In this document: positions 17,427 through 27,342 of the stretch, in pieces | Layout: each line of letters begins with the position of its first letter | Position numbering within the stretch: the stretch's first letter is position 1 | Made by a program: the position numbers and the translations under genes | Assembly: GCA_947496465.1 (NCBI GenBank) | Contig: CANMCX010000002.1 | Coordinates: 496,001 to 560,000, forward strand | Reading direction: 5' to 3' | Length of the DNA: 64,000 nt | Origin: Marinifilum_A sediminis | GTDB lineage: Bacteria; Bacteroidota; Bacteroidia; Bacteroidales; Marinifilaceae | The notes under the pieces: model-generated | What the model saw: only the letters and a program-made list of their open reading frames with translations | Databases searched by the model: none | Told to the model about the DNA's origin: nothing

Positions 17427-18846
17427 GTTTAAGTATTTCTGGTTTTTCATTGTAAATTTTAAAAATCAATTCACCAAACAGGGTATTTGCCCAAGCAAAC
17501 CACGATCTTGTAAAGTTCTTCGGATCATCTTTATGGAATGTTTCATGCATAAAACCCGTATCTGCATGAGTTCTTATTAATGTCTTAAGACAACCCACAA
17601 TTTCATCATCATTATCAGAAGTCATGGCGCGCATTATGATACTCATTGGCCAAATCATATTCACACCAACGTGAGGACCACCAATCCCTTTGGCATATTT
17701 ACCAACAAAAAACCATGGATTATTCTCGCTTAAAATGAATTTTCTTGTATTCTGATAAAGAGATGACTTAGCATTTATCGCACCCAAATATGGTAAAGAA
17801 AGTAAGCTAGGAATGTTCGCATCATCCATATAGATTTGATTTCCGAAGCCATCCACTTCAAAAGCCAATGTTTCTCCCATATTTAAATGATTTGAGCTCG
17901 CATATTTATTAAGTGCTTCCTCTACTTCGATTGACATCGCTATTGCCGCCTCTGCCAATTCTTTCTCAATATTCAAATGAGTAAGTATCTCAGCCATTTG
18001 CTTTAATGAGACCACAGCAAAATAATTCGATGGAATTAAAAATGGCAAAATTGTCGCATCATCGGATGGTCTAAATGAAGAAACAATTAAGCCTACAGGT
18101 TTAATTGGATTTCCATAACCGTTTCCTGGAAGCGTATCGGTTGATTTGCTGGTAGTTCTTGAGAATCTGTATGGACCTTGATCCTCTTTTCTTTGTTGTT
18201 CCTTAAAAGTTTTCACAATGGCTTTCGAAGCAGTCACCCACTCTGAGTCAAAACATGATGTATCTCCAGTTTTCTTCCAGTAATTATATGCCAATCTTAT
18301 GGTATAACAAAGAGAATCGATTTCCCATTTACGTTCATGTAATTCCGGTTTCATATCGGTGTGATCACTCTCCCAATGTGAACCGTCTGCCCCTTTATTA
18401 AAAGCATTTGCATAAGAATCGATGTTAACACATTTAGTTTGTCTATTGATTAAACCTTGAAATAGTTTTTGTAATTTTTCATCCTCGTTTACCAATGGCA
18501 AATATGGCCAAACCTGAGCCGTTGAATCTCTCAACCACATTGCATGAATATCCCCGGTAATAACAAAAGAATCGGGTTTACCGGAATTTTCAGAATAGGT
18601 AACTGTAGTATCGAGTGTATTCGGGAAGCAATTCTCAAACATCCAAACCAACTCTTTATTTGATATTGTCTTTTTTATCTCATTAATCTTACTATCAACA
18701 GCAGTGCTCACAAAATTTCGTTTTGCAAATTCGGGTCTATTTGAGGTATATTTTAAATCATTGGTAATTGCAAAACCTTGAGTTCCTACCAAACTTAAAC
18801 CGCCGGTAAATAGTAGTGAGTTCTTTAAAAAAGTTCGTCTTTTCAT
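17419..18846 (-). CDS. GH125 exo-alpha-1,6-mannosidase
   Basis: 475 residues. The start MKRRTFLKNSLLFTGGLSLVGTQGFA carries an RRTFLK twin-arginine motif followed by a hydrophobic stretch, so export may be through Tat. The core matches GH125 enzymes: GDIHAMWLRDSTAQVWPYLPL near residue 100, INRQTKCVNIDSYANAFN, HWESDHTDMKPELHERKWEIDSLCY, and FHKDDPKNFTRSWFAWANTLFGELI near the end. Known members remove alpha-1,6-mannose with inversion, as needed for yeast mannan backbone or N-glycan antennae. It overlaps the GH65 start by 8 bases. A terminator-like hairpin at 18899-18930 separates it from the upstream GH92. Confidence 0.92.
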   Translation of the reverse strand: MKRRTFLKNSLLFTGGLSLVGTQGFAITNDLKYTSNRPEFAKRNFVSTAVDSKINEIKKTISNKELVWMFENCFPNTLDTTVTYSENSGKPDSFVITGDIHAMWLRDSTAQVWPYLPLVNEDEKLQKLFQGLINRQTKCVNIDSYANAFNKGADGSHWESDHTDMKPELHERKWEIDSLCYTIRLAYNYWKKTGDTSCFDSEWVTASKAIVKTFKEQQRKEDQGPYRFSRTTSKSTDTLPGNGYGNPIKPVGLIVSSFRPSDDATILPFLIPSNYFAVVSLKQMAEILTHLNIEKELAEAAIAMSIEVEEALNKYASSNHLNMGETLAFEVDGFGNQIYMDDANIPSLLSLPYLGAINAKSSLYQNTRKFILSENNPWFFVGKYAKGIGGPHVGVNMIWPMSIIMRAMTSDNDDEIVGCLKTLIRTHADTGFMHETFHKDDPKNFTRSWFAWANTLFGELIFKIYNEKPEILKHV

Positions 18847-18898
18847 CTTGTTTGAGTTTTATTTGTGGTCTGTTAATCAGGATGTTTAACGCAAAAGC

Positions 18899-18930
18899 AA
18901 AGGCTTACAATTAGTTAATCGCAAGCCTTT
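18899..18930 (-). terminator. Hairpin between GH92 copy B and GH125
   Basis: Arms AAAGGCTT and AAGCCTTT around a 16-base loop, 52 bases downstream of the GH92 copy B stop, with a T-rich but interrupted tail on the minus strand. It may reduce read-through into the GH125-GH65-GH97 unit. Confidence 0.6.
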
Positions 18931-18981
18931 TAATCTTAAAGTGATATATAACAATTCATTTCTGAAATAGCTTTTTATACT

Positions 18982-21279
18982 TTATTCTTTACTCATTGAA
19001 TACGGTGAACTATCATCACCAATTCCTCTTTTCTTATTTGGTTTGTTTGACATTTCAAAGTTTAACTTGCCACCTTTTTGAATATCATCATGTTTAATAA
19101 AATTAGCGTCATATACTTTATCATTAAACTGTAAGTCATTCACAAACACATTCTCTTTAGAGTTATTAGAGCTTGAAATTGTAAAGGTTTTTCCATTCTC
19201 TAATGTCAAAGTTATTTTATCGAATAATGGTGAACCAAACACATACTCATCGGTTCCCGGACAAACAGGATAGAATCCCATAGAACTAAACACATACCAT
19301 GCCGAGGTTTGTCCATTGTCTTCATCACCACAATAACCATCTGCTTGCGGTGTATATAACTTATCCATCACTTCACGAACCCTAGCCTGAGCTTTCCATG
19401 GCTGACCTGCATAATTGTACAGATAAATCATGTGTTGAATTGGCTGATTACCATGAGCATAATTCCCCATATTAGCGATTTGCATTTCACGAATTTCATG
19501 AATTGTTCCTCCGTAGTATGAATTATCAAATTTAGGTGGCATTTCAAACACTCCATCAAGAGTAGAAATAAACTTGTCTTTTCCTCCCATTAAATCAATC
19601 AATCCATTTACATCCTGAAATACTGACCATGTGTAGTGTAAACTATTTCCTTCTGTAAATGCATCACCCCATTTCAAAGGATTAAATGGAGATTGAAATG
19701 TTCCATCTTCATTTTTACCACGCATTAAACCGGATTCATTATCGAATACATTTTTAAAATTTTGTGCTCTTTTGGCAAACAAATCAATTTCTTCTTGTGG
19801 TCTTCCTAATTCCTGAGCGAGTTTCCAAACGCAAAAATCTGCGTAAGCATATTCTAGGGTTCTAGCAGTATTTTCGTTTATTCCAACATTGTAAGGCACA
19901 TAACCTAACTCATTGTAATAATCCGCACCATAACGTCCAACCGAAGTTACTTCTTTATTGTATCCATTGGTGTTTTTAAGAATTGCTTCATACAAGGTTT
20001 CTATATCATAACCACGAATTCCTTTTAAATATGAATCAGCAATAAGCGATGCCGAATTAGAACCAATCATACAACCGCGATGTCCTGGACTTGCCCATTC
20101 AGGTAACCATCCGCTTTCTTTATAAGTATTGGCTAATCCTTCCATAATTTGAGCGTTCAAATCAGGATACATTAGTGTAAAAAATGGAAAGACTGCCCGG
20201 AACGTATCCCAAAAGCCATTATCTGTAAACATGTAGCCGGGCAGTACCTCACCATTGTATGGACTATAATGAACTACTTCATTTTTATCATTAATTTCGT
20301 AAAACTTACGTGGGAATAACAATACTCTATACAAACAAGAATAGAATGTTTTTAATTGATCATCCGTTCCTCCTTCAACCTTAATTCGGGCAAATTCTTT
20401 TTCCCAAGCCGCTTTTGCTTCCTGTTTTAACTGATTGAAATTCTTTGCTCCAATTTCTCTATCTAAATTTAGTTGAGCCTGCTTTGGACTAATAAAAGAA
20501 GAAGCAACTCTTACATTCACTACTTCATCTTTCTTGGTTTTAAAACCAATTACGGCTCCAACATGTTCTCCTGTTGCCGATTTAGAATTTTCAGTTAATT
20601 TATCACCACTCCAAGTATGAATCAATTCAAAATCCTTATCGAATTCAGCTACAAAATAATTGTGAAAATTATCAGGAACACCACCATTATTATTACGACA
20701 ATAACCAATAATTTTTCTTTCTTCAGGAATGATCTTCACCTCTGATCCTTTAAAAAATCCATCTAACAAAATATAAGATGATTCATTTTCAGGAAAAGTA
20801 AATCGAAACATTGCGGCACGTTCGGTAGGTGTCACTTCTGCTGTAACATCATAATCTGCCAAATACACACTGTATTCATATGGTTTGGCAATTTCTGCTT
20901 TATGTGAGAACCATGAAGCTCTTTCATCTTCCTTATATTTTAATTCTCCCGTTACTGCCATCAACGAAAATGCTGCATAATCGTTAATCCAAGGACTTGG
21001 CTGATGAGTTTGTTTTATTCCCCTGATTTTTTTTGCATCATAAGCATAACACCAACCATCACCCATTTTTCCTGTTTGTGGAGTCCAAAAATTCATTCCC
21101 CATGGCAAAGCAATTGCAGGGTAAGTATTTCCATTTGACAATGCATGTTCTGAATCAGTTCCCATTAAAGGATTTGCTAAATCAACACTTGAAATGGTTT
21201 GCTCCTGAATATTCTTCTCTCCGACACAAGCTGCAAACAATGCAACGACCATTACTAACAGAATTCGAATTCTCATCAT
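18982..21279 (-). CDS. GH92 alpha-mannosidase lipoprotein (copy B)
   Basis: 765 residues with a lipoprotein signal ending ALFAAC (Cys18). The opening DLANPLMGTDSEHALSNGNTYPAIALPWGM is that of the GH92 branch distinct from the VNPFIGT type. The acid segment is EGNSLHYTWSVFQD (about residue 543) and the base segment is GDEDNGQTSAW (about 650). In the region preceding the base this copy reads GNQPIQHMIYLYNY where copy C has GNEPSHHITYLYAY, so a Glu of the putative leaving-sugar site is a Gln. This suggests an alpha-1,3/1,6 or other linkage rather than alpha-1,2. Neighbours: GH92 copy C 81 bases upstream, GH125 downstream. Confidence 0.92.
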   Translation of the reverse strand: MMRIRILLVMVVALFAACVGEKNIQEQTISSVDLANPLMGTDSEHALSNGNTYPAIALPWGMNFWTPQTGKMGDGWCYAYDAKKIRGIKQTHQPSPWINDYAAFSLMAVTGELKYKEDERASWFSHKAEIAKPYEYSVYLADYDVTAEVTPTERAAMFRFTFPENESSYILLDGFFKGSEVKIIPEERKIIGYCRNNNGGVPDNFHNYFVAEFDKDFELIHTWSGDKLTENSKSATGEHVGAVIGFKTKKDEVVNVRVASSFISPKQAQLNLDREIGAKNFNQLKQEAKAAWEKEFARIKVEGGTDDQLKTFYSCLYRVLLFPRKFYEINDKNEVVHYSPYNGEVLPGYMFTDNGFWDTFRAVFPFFTLMYPDLNAQIMEGLANTYKESGWLPEWASPGHRGCMIGSNSASLIADSYLKGIRGYDIETLYEAILKNTNGYNKEVTSVGRYGADYYNELGYVPYNVGINENTARTLEYAYADFCVWKLAQELGRPQEEIDLFAKRAQNFKNVFDNESGLMRGKNEDGTFQSPFNPLKWGDAFTEGNSLHYTWSVFQDVNGLIDLMGGKDKFISTLDGVFEMPPKFDNSYYGGTIHEIREMQIANMGNYAHGNQPIQHMIYLYNYAGQPWKAQARVREVMDKLYTPQADGYCGDEDNGQTSAWYVFSSMGFYPVCPGTDEYVFGSPLFDKITLTLENGKTFTISSSNNSKENVFVNDLQFNDKVYDANFIKHDDIQKGGKLNFEMSNKPNKKRGIGDDSSPYSMSKE

Positions 21280-21360
21280 TTTATTGAGTCTTGTTTATTA
21301 ACTGATTTGTGTTTCAGTTTTATTTAAATCTATATTGAACTAATCATTCGTATTAAATTG

Positions 21361-23643
21361 CTAATACATGATTGATTTTGGTCTATCCTGAGGGTTTTTT
21401 CCAAAATTTTCATTTGGTTTCTCTCCCATTTCAAAAGTTAAAACTCCTCCTTTAAGGATATCTTTATGGGTGATAAACGATTTTTTATAATCAATACCAT
21501 TTAGTTTTACAGATTGAATATAGATATTTTTCTTGCTATTATTTTTAGCAATTATTGTAAAATTCTTTTCTTCGGATAAAACAATGCTTGCTTCGTCAAA
21601 AAGTGGACTTCCAAACACATAAGCTCCATTACTTGGATTAACTGGATAGAAACCCATTGAAGACATTACATACCATGCAGACATTTGTCCACAATCTTCA
21701 TTTCCACATAAACCGTCAGGTTGATCTGTATACAATTCATTTAGTATATACCTAACCTTGTCTGCTGTTTTGTACTGTTCACCAGCATATGCATACAGGT
21801 ATGTAATATGATGACTTGGCTCATTACCATGAGCGTATTGACCGATTAAACCAGTGATATCAGCAGAAGCTCCATGTTCCAAATCCGATGAAATACTAAA
21901 TAAACTATCCAGCTTTGCTACAAAAGGTTTTTCTCCACCTAGAAGCTTGATTAATCCTTCGGGATCTTGTGGTACCAACCACAAATATTGCCATGCATTC
22001 CCTTCGCAATAATCATTTACTCTATGTTGAGCAGAATATGGATCAAATGGTGTTCTCCAACTTCCATTTTTCATGCGACCTTTCATGAATTTATCCTTTG
22101 GATCAAAATATTTTTGGTAAGCTTTTGCTCTTTCTTTAAAATAAGCGGCATCTTCAGTTTTACCTAACTTCTCTGCCAACATGCTTATTCCCCAATCACT
22201 AATTGCATATTCCATGGCGCTTGCCACTGATTCATGCATCATATCACAAGGAATGTATCCATATTTTTGTAGCTCCTTTACACCAGGTTCGAAATCGCCC
22301 ATAGCGGTAGTTTTAACCGCTTCGTAAGCCAATTCAAGATCAATTCCTTTGAATCCTTTTAGGCACGCATCTACAACAACCGGTACTCCACTATAACCAA
22401 CCATCGTATTGGTTTCGTTTCCTCTTAAATGCCAAACTGGTAACTTCCCTTGCTGCTTATAAATAGCCAGCATTGAATTGATCATATCCGGAACACGATC
22501 TTTCTGCGTTAATGTATATAATGGATGTGCTGTACGATATGTATCCCATAATGAAAACAATGTATAATTTGTGAAATTAGCTTTATCATATACTTTTTTA
22601 TCAACACCGCGATAATCACCATTGGCATCATTAAACAAGTTAGGTGCAATTAGTGTATGATACATTGCTGTATAAAATACTTTTTTCGCACTTTCATCCT
22701 TTGTTTTTATCTCGATTTTAGATAATTCCTTATTCCACTTTGCTTTATTTTGAGTCAACACCTCATTAAAATTCCAACTCGGCATTTCAGCTTTAATATT
22801 AGCAAGTGCATTCTCCATACTAACTGGAGACATACCAAATTTTACTAGTACTTTTTCAAATGCCTTTGTTTTAAAATTTAAAAAAGCTTTTACAGCACTT
22901 CCTTTAGCCGCATCACCATCTTTTTTATTATCTCCATCAAATACAGTAATATCATCAATTGGCTTTGAAATGATCATTGCAAAATATTCGCGTTGATCAG
23001 CAGCCCATCCTTGTGAAAATCTATAACCAGCAACAATTGTATCATTAACTTTATGGAAAAAAGTTTCTGTTGCTTTATCCCCATTACCTTCTTTTAAATC
23101 AATTATTAGTCTTGACTGATCTGATTTTGGATATGTTATTTGATGTAAGGCAACACGCTCAGTAGTTGTCATCTCAATATCCACATTATACGTATCCAAG
23201 TGAACCTTATAATAACCTGGTTCCACCTTTTCTGAGTCATGACTATAGTAAGAAGCATATCCTTTTTCAGGATCTTCCTGGCTACCAGGATGGATTTTCA
23301 ATTCTCCAACTGCTGGCATTATTAAAAACTCACCCAAATCAGTACAACCCGTTCCACTCAAATGCAGATGTGAAAATCCCTTCACAATACTATCCGAATA
23401 ATGATAAGAAGAGCACCAATCCCATCCTTTATGAAAATTACTTGGTCCGGCCTGAATGGCACCAAAAGGAACATTAGCTCCTACAAATACATGTCCATGA
23501 CCTCCTGAACCAATATATGGATCTACATATTTGGTTAAACCATCACTATTATTATCTTCTCCTCCAAGAAACTGACATGATGCTAATAGAGCACCGCTTA
23601 AGAGAGATAAGCCTAATGATTTAATTAATTTAAAGTTTCGCAT
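21361..23643 (-). CDS. GH92 alpha-mannosidase lipoprotein (copy C)
   Basis: 760 residues with lipobox LLASC (Cys23). It opens KYVDPYIGSGGHGHVFVGANVPFG, the classic GH92 N-terminal sandwich. The acid segment CEGNAWQYLWLVPQD (about residue 546) and base segment GNEDCGQMSAW (about 643) match characterised alpha-1,2-mannosidases of the family. GNEPSHHITYLYAYAGE is the expected form of the leaving-sugar site for alpha-1,2 linkages. I therefore lean to an alpha-1,2-mannosidase trimming high-mannose or mannan side chains, with linkage assignment an inference. A hairpin and 235 non-coding bases separate it from the LamG lipoprotein gene upstream. Confidence 0.93.
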   Translation of the reverse strand: MRNFKLIKSLGLSLLSGALLASCQFLGGEDNNSDGLTKYVDPYIGSGGHGHVFVGANVPFGAIQAGPSNFHKGWDWCSSYHYSDSIVKGFSHLHLSGTGCTDLGEFLIMPAVGELKIHPGSQEDPEKGYASYYSHDSEKVEPGYYKVHLDTYNVDIEMTTTERVALHQITYPKSDQSRLIIDLKEGNGDKATETFFHKVNDTIVAGYRFSQGWAADQREYFAMIISKPIDDITVFDGDNKKDGDAAKGSAVKAFLNFKTKAFEKVLVKFGMSPVSMENALANIKAEMPSWNFNEVLTQNKAKWNKELSKIEIKTKDESAKKVFYTAMYHTLIAPNLFNDANGDYRGVDKKVYDKANFTNYTLFSLWDTYRTAHPLYTLTQKDRVPDMINSMLAIYKQQGKLPVWHLRGNETNTMVGYSGVPVVVDACLKGFKGIDLELAYEAVKTTAMGDFEPGVKELQKYGYIPCDMMHESVASAMEYAISDWGISMLAEKLGKTEDAAYFKERAKAYQKYFDPKDKFMKGRMKNGSWRTPFDPYSAQHRVNDYCEGNAWQYLWLVPQDPEGLIKLLGGEKPFVAKLDSLFSISSDLEHGASADITGLIGQYAHGNEPSHHITYLYAYAGEQYKTADKVRYILNELYTDQPDGLCGNEDCGQMSAWYVMSSMGFYPVNPSNGAYVFGSPLFDEASIVLSEEKNFTIIAKNNSKKNIYIQSVKLNGIDYKKSFITHKDILKGGVLTFEMGEKPNENFGKNPQDRPKSIMY

Positions 23644-23840
23644 TTGGTTGTACTTTCTGGTTTAGTTTTAAGCATATATATTGAAGCTCTTGGCTTTCGA
23701 ATATTCAATCTAATACACCTTTTTTATTAAAAAGGCTATAAAAAATCCTTCTCTTTAAGGCGGAAGCATACCTTGAAATTATATAAACAGCCTAAACTTG
23801 ATAAGGGTAGACTATTATTTTAATAATTTAACAGAAAATA

Positions 23841-23862
23841 GGAGCCGCCTTACAACGGCTCC
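23841..23862 (-). terminator. Hairpin after the LamG lipoprotein gene
   Basis: 7-bp arms GGAGCCG/CGGCTCC, 8-base loop, 16 bases downstream of the LamG gene stop on the minus strand. The tail TATTTTC is weak, so partial read-through is possible. This would set susC-susD-LamG higher in expression than the enzymes that follow. Confidence 0.6.
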
Positions 23863-23878
23863 CAATATTTGATAAGAT

Positions 23879-25738
23879 TTAATCTTCAACAGTATTCCAT
23901 GAGATTCCTCTCATATCACCTTGATAATTTCCTGTTTTATCTGAGAACTTCACACCATTAACTTTATCTAATGGGAAGTAAACATTTAATCCAGTTTCAG
24001 TACCATCGATGTCTGCATCTAAATCTGCAGCGTCACGAGCAACATCCCATAAGCGGAAGTCTTTCATATAACCATCCATTTTACCCCAGCCATTACCAAG
24101 CCACATTTCACCCCAACCTGAAACTTCTGGAGCTCCAATATCAGTTTGAACACCTTTTTCTTCACCATCTACGAATAAAGTTGTAGTTCTGGCAGTATTG
24201 TCATGAACAATAGCAACATGTTGCCATTCTCCTGTCTTCATTGAAAGAGGATCTGCTTTAGGTCCTTGCCATCCGCTACCTGCGTTTGTAAAGTTCCAAA
24301 GTCCACCTGAGTTCAATACATTCTCCTCAGTTAACTCATCGTAACCATATACCCAGATACCATAATTACCATTATTGAAGAACTCACCAGTACCATATCC
24401 AAATAGAGATTTAACTTTCACATTAAATTCTACTGTATAGTCACCTTGAGGTGTATAGTTAGGCGTAATTCTAAAACCAACTGCATCAGCATTGTCACGA
24501 TCAATTAAAACACCATCCGTATCTGCAACTAACATTGAATTAATCAATTTAATCTTAGATGATAAAGTTTTAATCATATCATCCAATTTCGCTTGCTGAG
24601 TAGCTTCACTTAATACAGTATTAGCATTTACAATTAACTCATCGATATAAGCAATTGTTCCAACAGGATAATCTCCATCCTGATCACCTTCTACAATCTC
24701 AGCTTTGAAAGCTTCCATTTCTTCAATTGCAGTTTCCAGACCAGTCTTATCAAGTACAATTACTGGTGGTTCAGCAACCCATTCAATTTTTCCTTGAAAT
24801 TTCGCAGTGTAATTACCAGTTACATCCTTAAACTCTGAACCTAAATCTGCACTTAATGGCAAGAACATTTCAAGATTTTCTTCTGTTCCATTTAATGTTG
24901 CTGTTTTATTATCAGCAATCTCTGAAGCAGAACGTGCACCTTTCCATACTCTTACGTCTTTCATCAAAGCATTTACAATACGATCTGTCCAAGTTGGTCC
25001 ATTACCAAGAACAAAACTTTTATCAGCACCTGGTAAATATGTCTCAGTTTGTGATAAAACTTCAGTACCATTAACGTATAGCTTTTGACTTGTGATTTCG
25101 TTTACAAAGGCAATATGCATCCACTCACCTGCTTTCATAACACCAGCAGCAGTTTTAACATCTCTCCAACCATCAGCAGTACCCACATTAAGGTGAATAA
25201 CACCATCGCTAAAATAACGAATAACAAAACCACTATCAGGACCATCTTGCTCAGTAGCAAAAATATTGTTTGAGTAACCTTTTTGTGTTAAGTCAACAAC
25301 ATAAATCTGAGTTTCAATAGTAAAACTTTCGTTAAAAACAGGCTTAATATTATCCGAAATCTGAATCCATGTATCATTTTCCTGCTGAATCCAAGGCATT
25401 GCTACTGCAACAGTACTCGCAAGAAAATTATTAATCGATGCCTGTAACTTTACAGTTGCATCATCAAGATCGCTTTGAGATTTAGCATTATCTATTTTCC
25501 ACTGAACCCATGTTACTACACTTTGCAATGTTTCAATAGAACCTGGCTGGTAATCACCAGCATTAATTCCTTCTTCGCTATTAGCGATTAAATTTTCCGC
25601 TTCAGCGATTAAGGTGTCCAGTGAGGCAGAAGTAAAACCACCCACTTTATCGTCATCATCACAACTTGTAAAAGCAAAAGCCATTACTAACGCAGCTATG
25701 AAAGACCACATTTTAATATTTATATTAAATACTTTCAT
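23879..25738 (-). CDS. Surface glycan-binding-type lipoprotein with repeated helical and LamG modules
   Basis: 619 residues, lipobox AFTSC (Cys26) followed by DDDDK, a run of acidic residues of the type that can send Bacteroidota lipoproteins to the cell surface. The body is two tandem units. Each has a FIVAR-like three-helix part (about 38-105 and 330-398; note INAGDYQPGSIETL and DGDYPVGTIAYI) followed by a concanavalin A-like LamG domain (about 120-325 and 405-615; note GEWMHIAFVNE and GEWQHVAIVHD). It stands directly after susD, the usual place of SusE/F-type binding proteins, so binding of the target glycan is the likely role. No catalytic motif is seen. Confidence 0.85.
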   Translation of the reverse strand: MKVFNINIKMWSFIAALVMAFAFTSCDDDDKVGGFTSASLDTLIAEAENLIANSEEGINAGDYQPGSIETLQSVVTWVQWKIDNAKSQSDLDDATVKLQASINNFLASTVAVAMPWIQQENDTWIQISDNIKPVFNESFTIETQIYVVDLTQKGYSNNIFATEQDGPDSGFVIRYFSDGVIHLNVGTADGWRDVKTAAGVMKAGEWMHIAFVNEITSQKLYVNGTEVLSQTETYLPGADKSFVLGNGPTWTDRIVNALMKDVRVWKGARSASEIADNKTATLNGTEENLEMFLPLSADLGSEFKDVTGNYTAKFQGKIEWVAEPPVIVLDKTGLETAIEEMEAFKAEIVEGDQDGDYPVGTIAYIDELIVNANTVLSEATQQAKLDDMIKTLSSKIKLINSMLVADTDGVLIDRDNADAVGFRITPNYTPQGDYTVEFNVKVKSLFGYGTGEFFNNGNYGIWVYGYDELTEENVLNSGGLWNFTNAGSGWQGPKADPLSMKTGEWQHVAIVHDNTARTTTLFVDGEEKGVQTDIGAPEVSGWGEMWLGNGWGKMDGYMKDFRLWDVARDAADLDADIDGTETGLNVYFPLDKVNGVKFSDKTGNYQGDMRGISWNTVED

Positions 25739-25761
25739 TTCTTCTTAAAGATTTAGGATTA

Positions 25762-27324
25762 TTACAAATTGCTATTCATTAAACCACTACCATCTTTATC
25801 TTTGGTATTAGTAGTATCCCACCATACTCGGATATCCATTCTATCGGTATCCAATGTATTTTGAGAAGAAGGCATATTAGCTTGATTTTGTAAATGCTCA
25901 TTATCTGGGTAACGAACTCTTTTTACCCAAGTACCAGAAGCCACTGTTGAACTACCGCTTACACCATCTTTTGGAAGAGTAACATCAGGGTAATCCGTTC
26001 TACGGAAATCAGCCCATCCCTCAACTCCATTAGGGAAATTAGCAACCCATTTTTGTGTAATTAACTGCTTCAATGAAGCTTCGGTAGCACCTGAAAGAGT
26101 TGGCAAGCCGGCAATATAATCACTTGCTGCGGTTGCGTCAACACCAACATAATCCATAGACGCCTGAACTCCTTCTACATATAATGCATTAGCATCACCA
26201 GAAATATAACCTCTCATTGCCGCCTCTGATTGTAAAAACAGAACTTCAGAATAAAACATTACTGGACAATACATTGCATCTTCTGCACCATTACCAACGA
26301 AATCGATGTATCCACCTTCCAAATTTATTGTTGCAAAATTCTCATCAGAATTACTTGGAACAAGATTATAACCATTCTCAATTCCATTGTATCGATCAAA
26401 ACCTGCTACTTCTTTTGTTACTGGCTCACCTTCTACTTGGTATGCAAACCACTTTGGTGCACGAGGATCTTCCCCTGCAGTAGATTGATCATACATGCAA
26501 TCTGAGAAGGTTTTTGACATACGGATATTGTTCCAATTCCATGCCATTTGGTGTAAATAATCATACCACCCTTGACTCCACATAGGTACTCTTACAACAT
26601 CATCATTACTAGCCAACAATCCACCTGGACCGCTAACAGCTGCTTGAGCTTCTGCTTGAGCTTTTGTAGGATCAACATTCGAAATACGCATTGCCAATCT
26701 TAGACGTAATGAGTTACCAAATTTTTGCCATTGCATTACATCTCCATCATATATCAAATCATAACCATCATCATACTTATATTGATCTACATTACCAGTA
26801 ATTGCATTAATTGCAGCATCCAATCTGGCAAACAAGTCAGTATAAATTTCCTGCTGGCTATTGTAAGGAACAGCTTCTGCTAAATTCGTATTAAAATAAG
26901 GTATATCACCGTAAGTATCAGTCATTCTAGACCACCAGTAACACATCCAAATTTCTTTAATAGCTACAGCATCAACATATGCTGGATCTTCACCGTAAAG
27001 ATCCTGAATTGAATTCGCACGACGTAAATCTTTTGTATAATGCTCTTTCCATTGATTCCCTATCCATCCATCAACATATTCGTAACGTGGCGAACCGAAT
27101 CCAGAAACAGTATTCGCCCAATACTGAGAATACAAGTCAGGATAAAGGTTTACATTACGTTGATAATTATCAAATACAGCCTGAACCAATGGATTAAATA
27201 AAAACTTAGGCTCTACCGACGTTGTTGCATCAGAAGGGGTGTTGATATCTCCGAAATCATCGGAGCAACTACTACCCAGGATAATTAACCCTAATGCGAA
27301 TAATATTATATTAATTTTTTTCAT
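25762..27324 (-). CDS. SusD/RagB-like outer-membrane binding lipoprotein
   Basis: 520 residues from the ATG at 27324, where MKKINIILFALGLIILGSSC forms a clean lipoprotein signal (Cys20). A TTG 18 bases upstream is a poorer start. The pattern DFGDINTPSDATT, then YSQYWANTV and later FPNGVEGWADFRRTDYP, is that of the SusD-like-2 type (SusD/RagB family). It caps the TonB-dependent SusC transporter at the cell surface and binds oligosaccharide. It starts 18 bases after the susC-like stop, so the two genes are one unit. Confidence 0.93.
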   Translation of the reverse strand: MKKINIILFALGLIILGSSCSDDFGDINTPSDATTSVEPKFLFNPLVQAVFDNYQRNVNLYPDLYSQYWANTVSGFGSPRYEYVDGWIGNQWKEHYTKDLRRANSIQDLYGEDPAYVDAVAIKEIWMCYWWSRMTDTYGDIPYFNTNLAEAVPYNSQQEIYTDLFARLDAAINAITGNVDQYKYDDGYDLIYDGDVMQWQKFGNSLRLRLAMRISNVDPTKAQAEAQAAVSGPGGLLASNDDVVRVPMWSQGWYDYLHQMAWNWNNIRMSKTFSDCMYDQSTAGEDPRAPKWFAYQVEGEPVTKEVAGFDRYNGIENGYNLVPSNSDENFATINLEGGYIDFVGNGAEDAMYCPVMFYSEVLFLQSEAAMRGYISGDANALYVEGVQASMDYVGVDATAASDYIAGLPTLSGATEASLKQLITQKWVANFPNGVEGWADFRRTDYPDVTLPKDGVSGSSTVASGTWVKRVRYPDNEHLQNQANMPSSQNTLDTDRMDIRVWWDTTNTKDKDGSGLMNSNL

Positions 27325-27342
27325 AACTAATTTCTTTATCAA

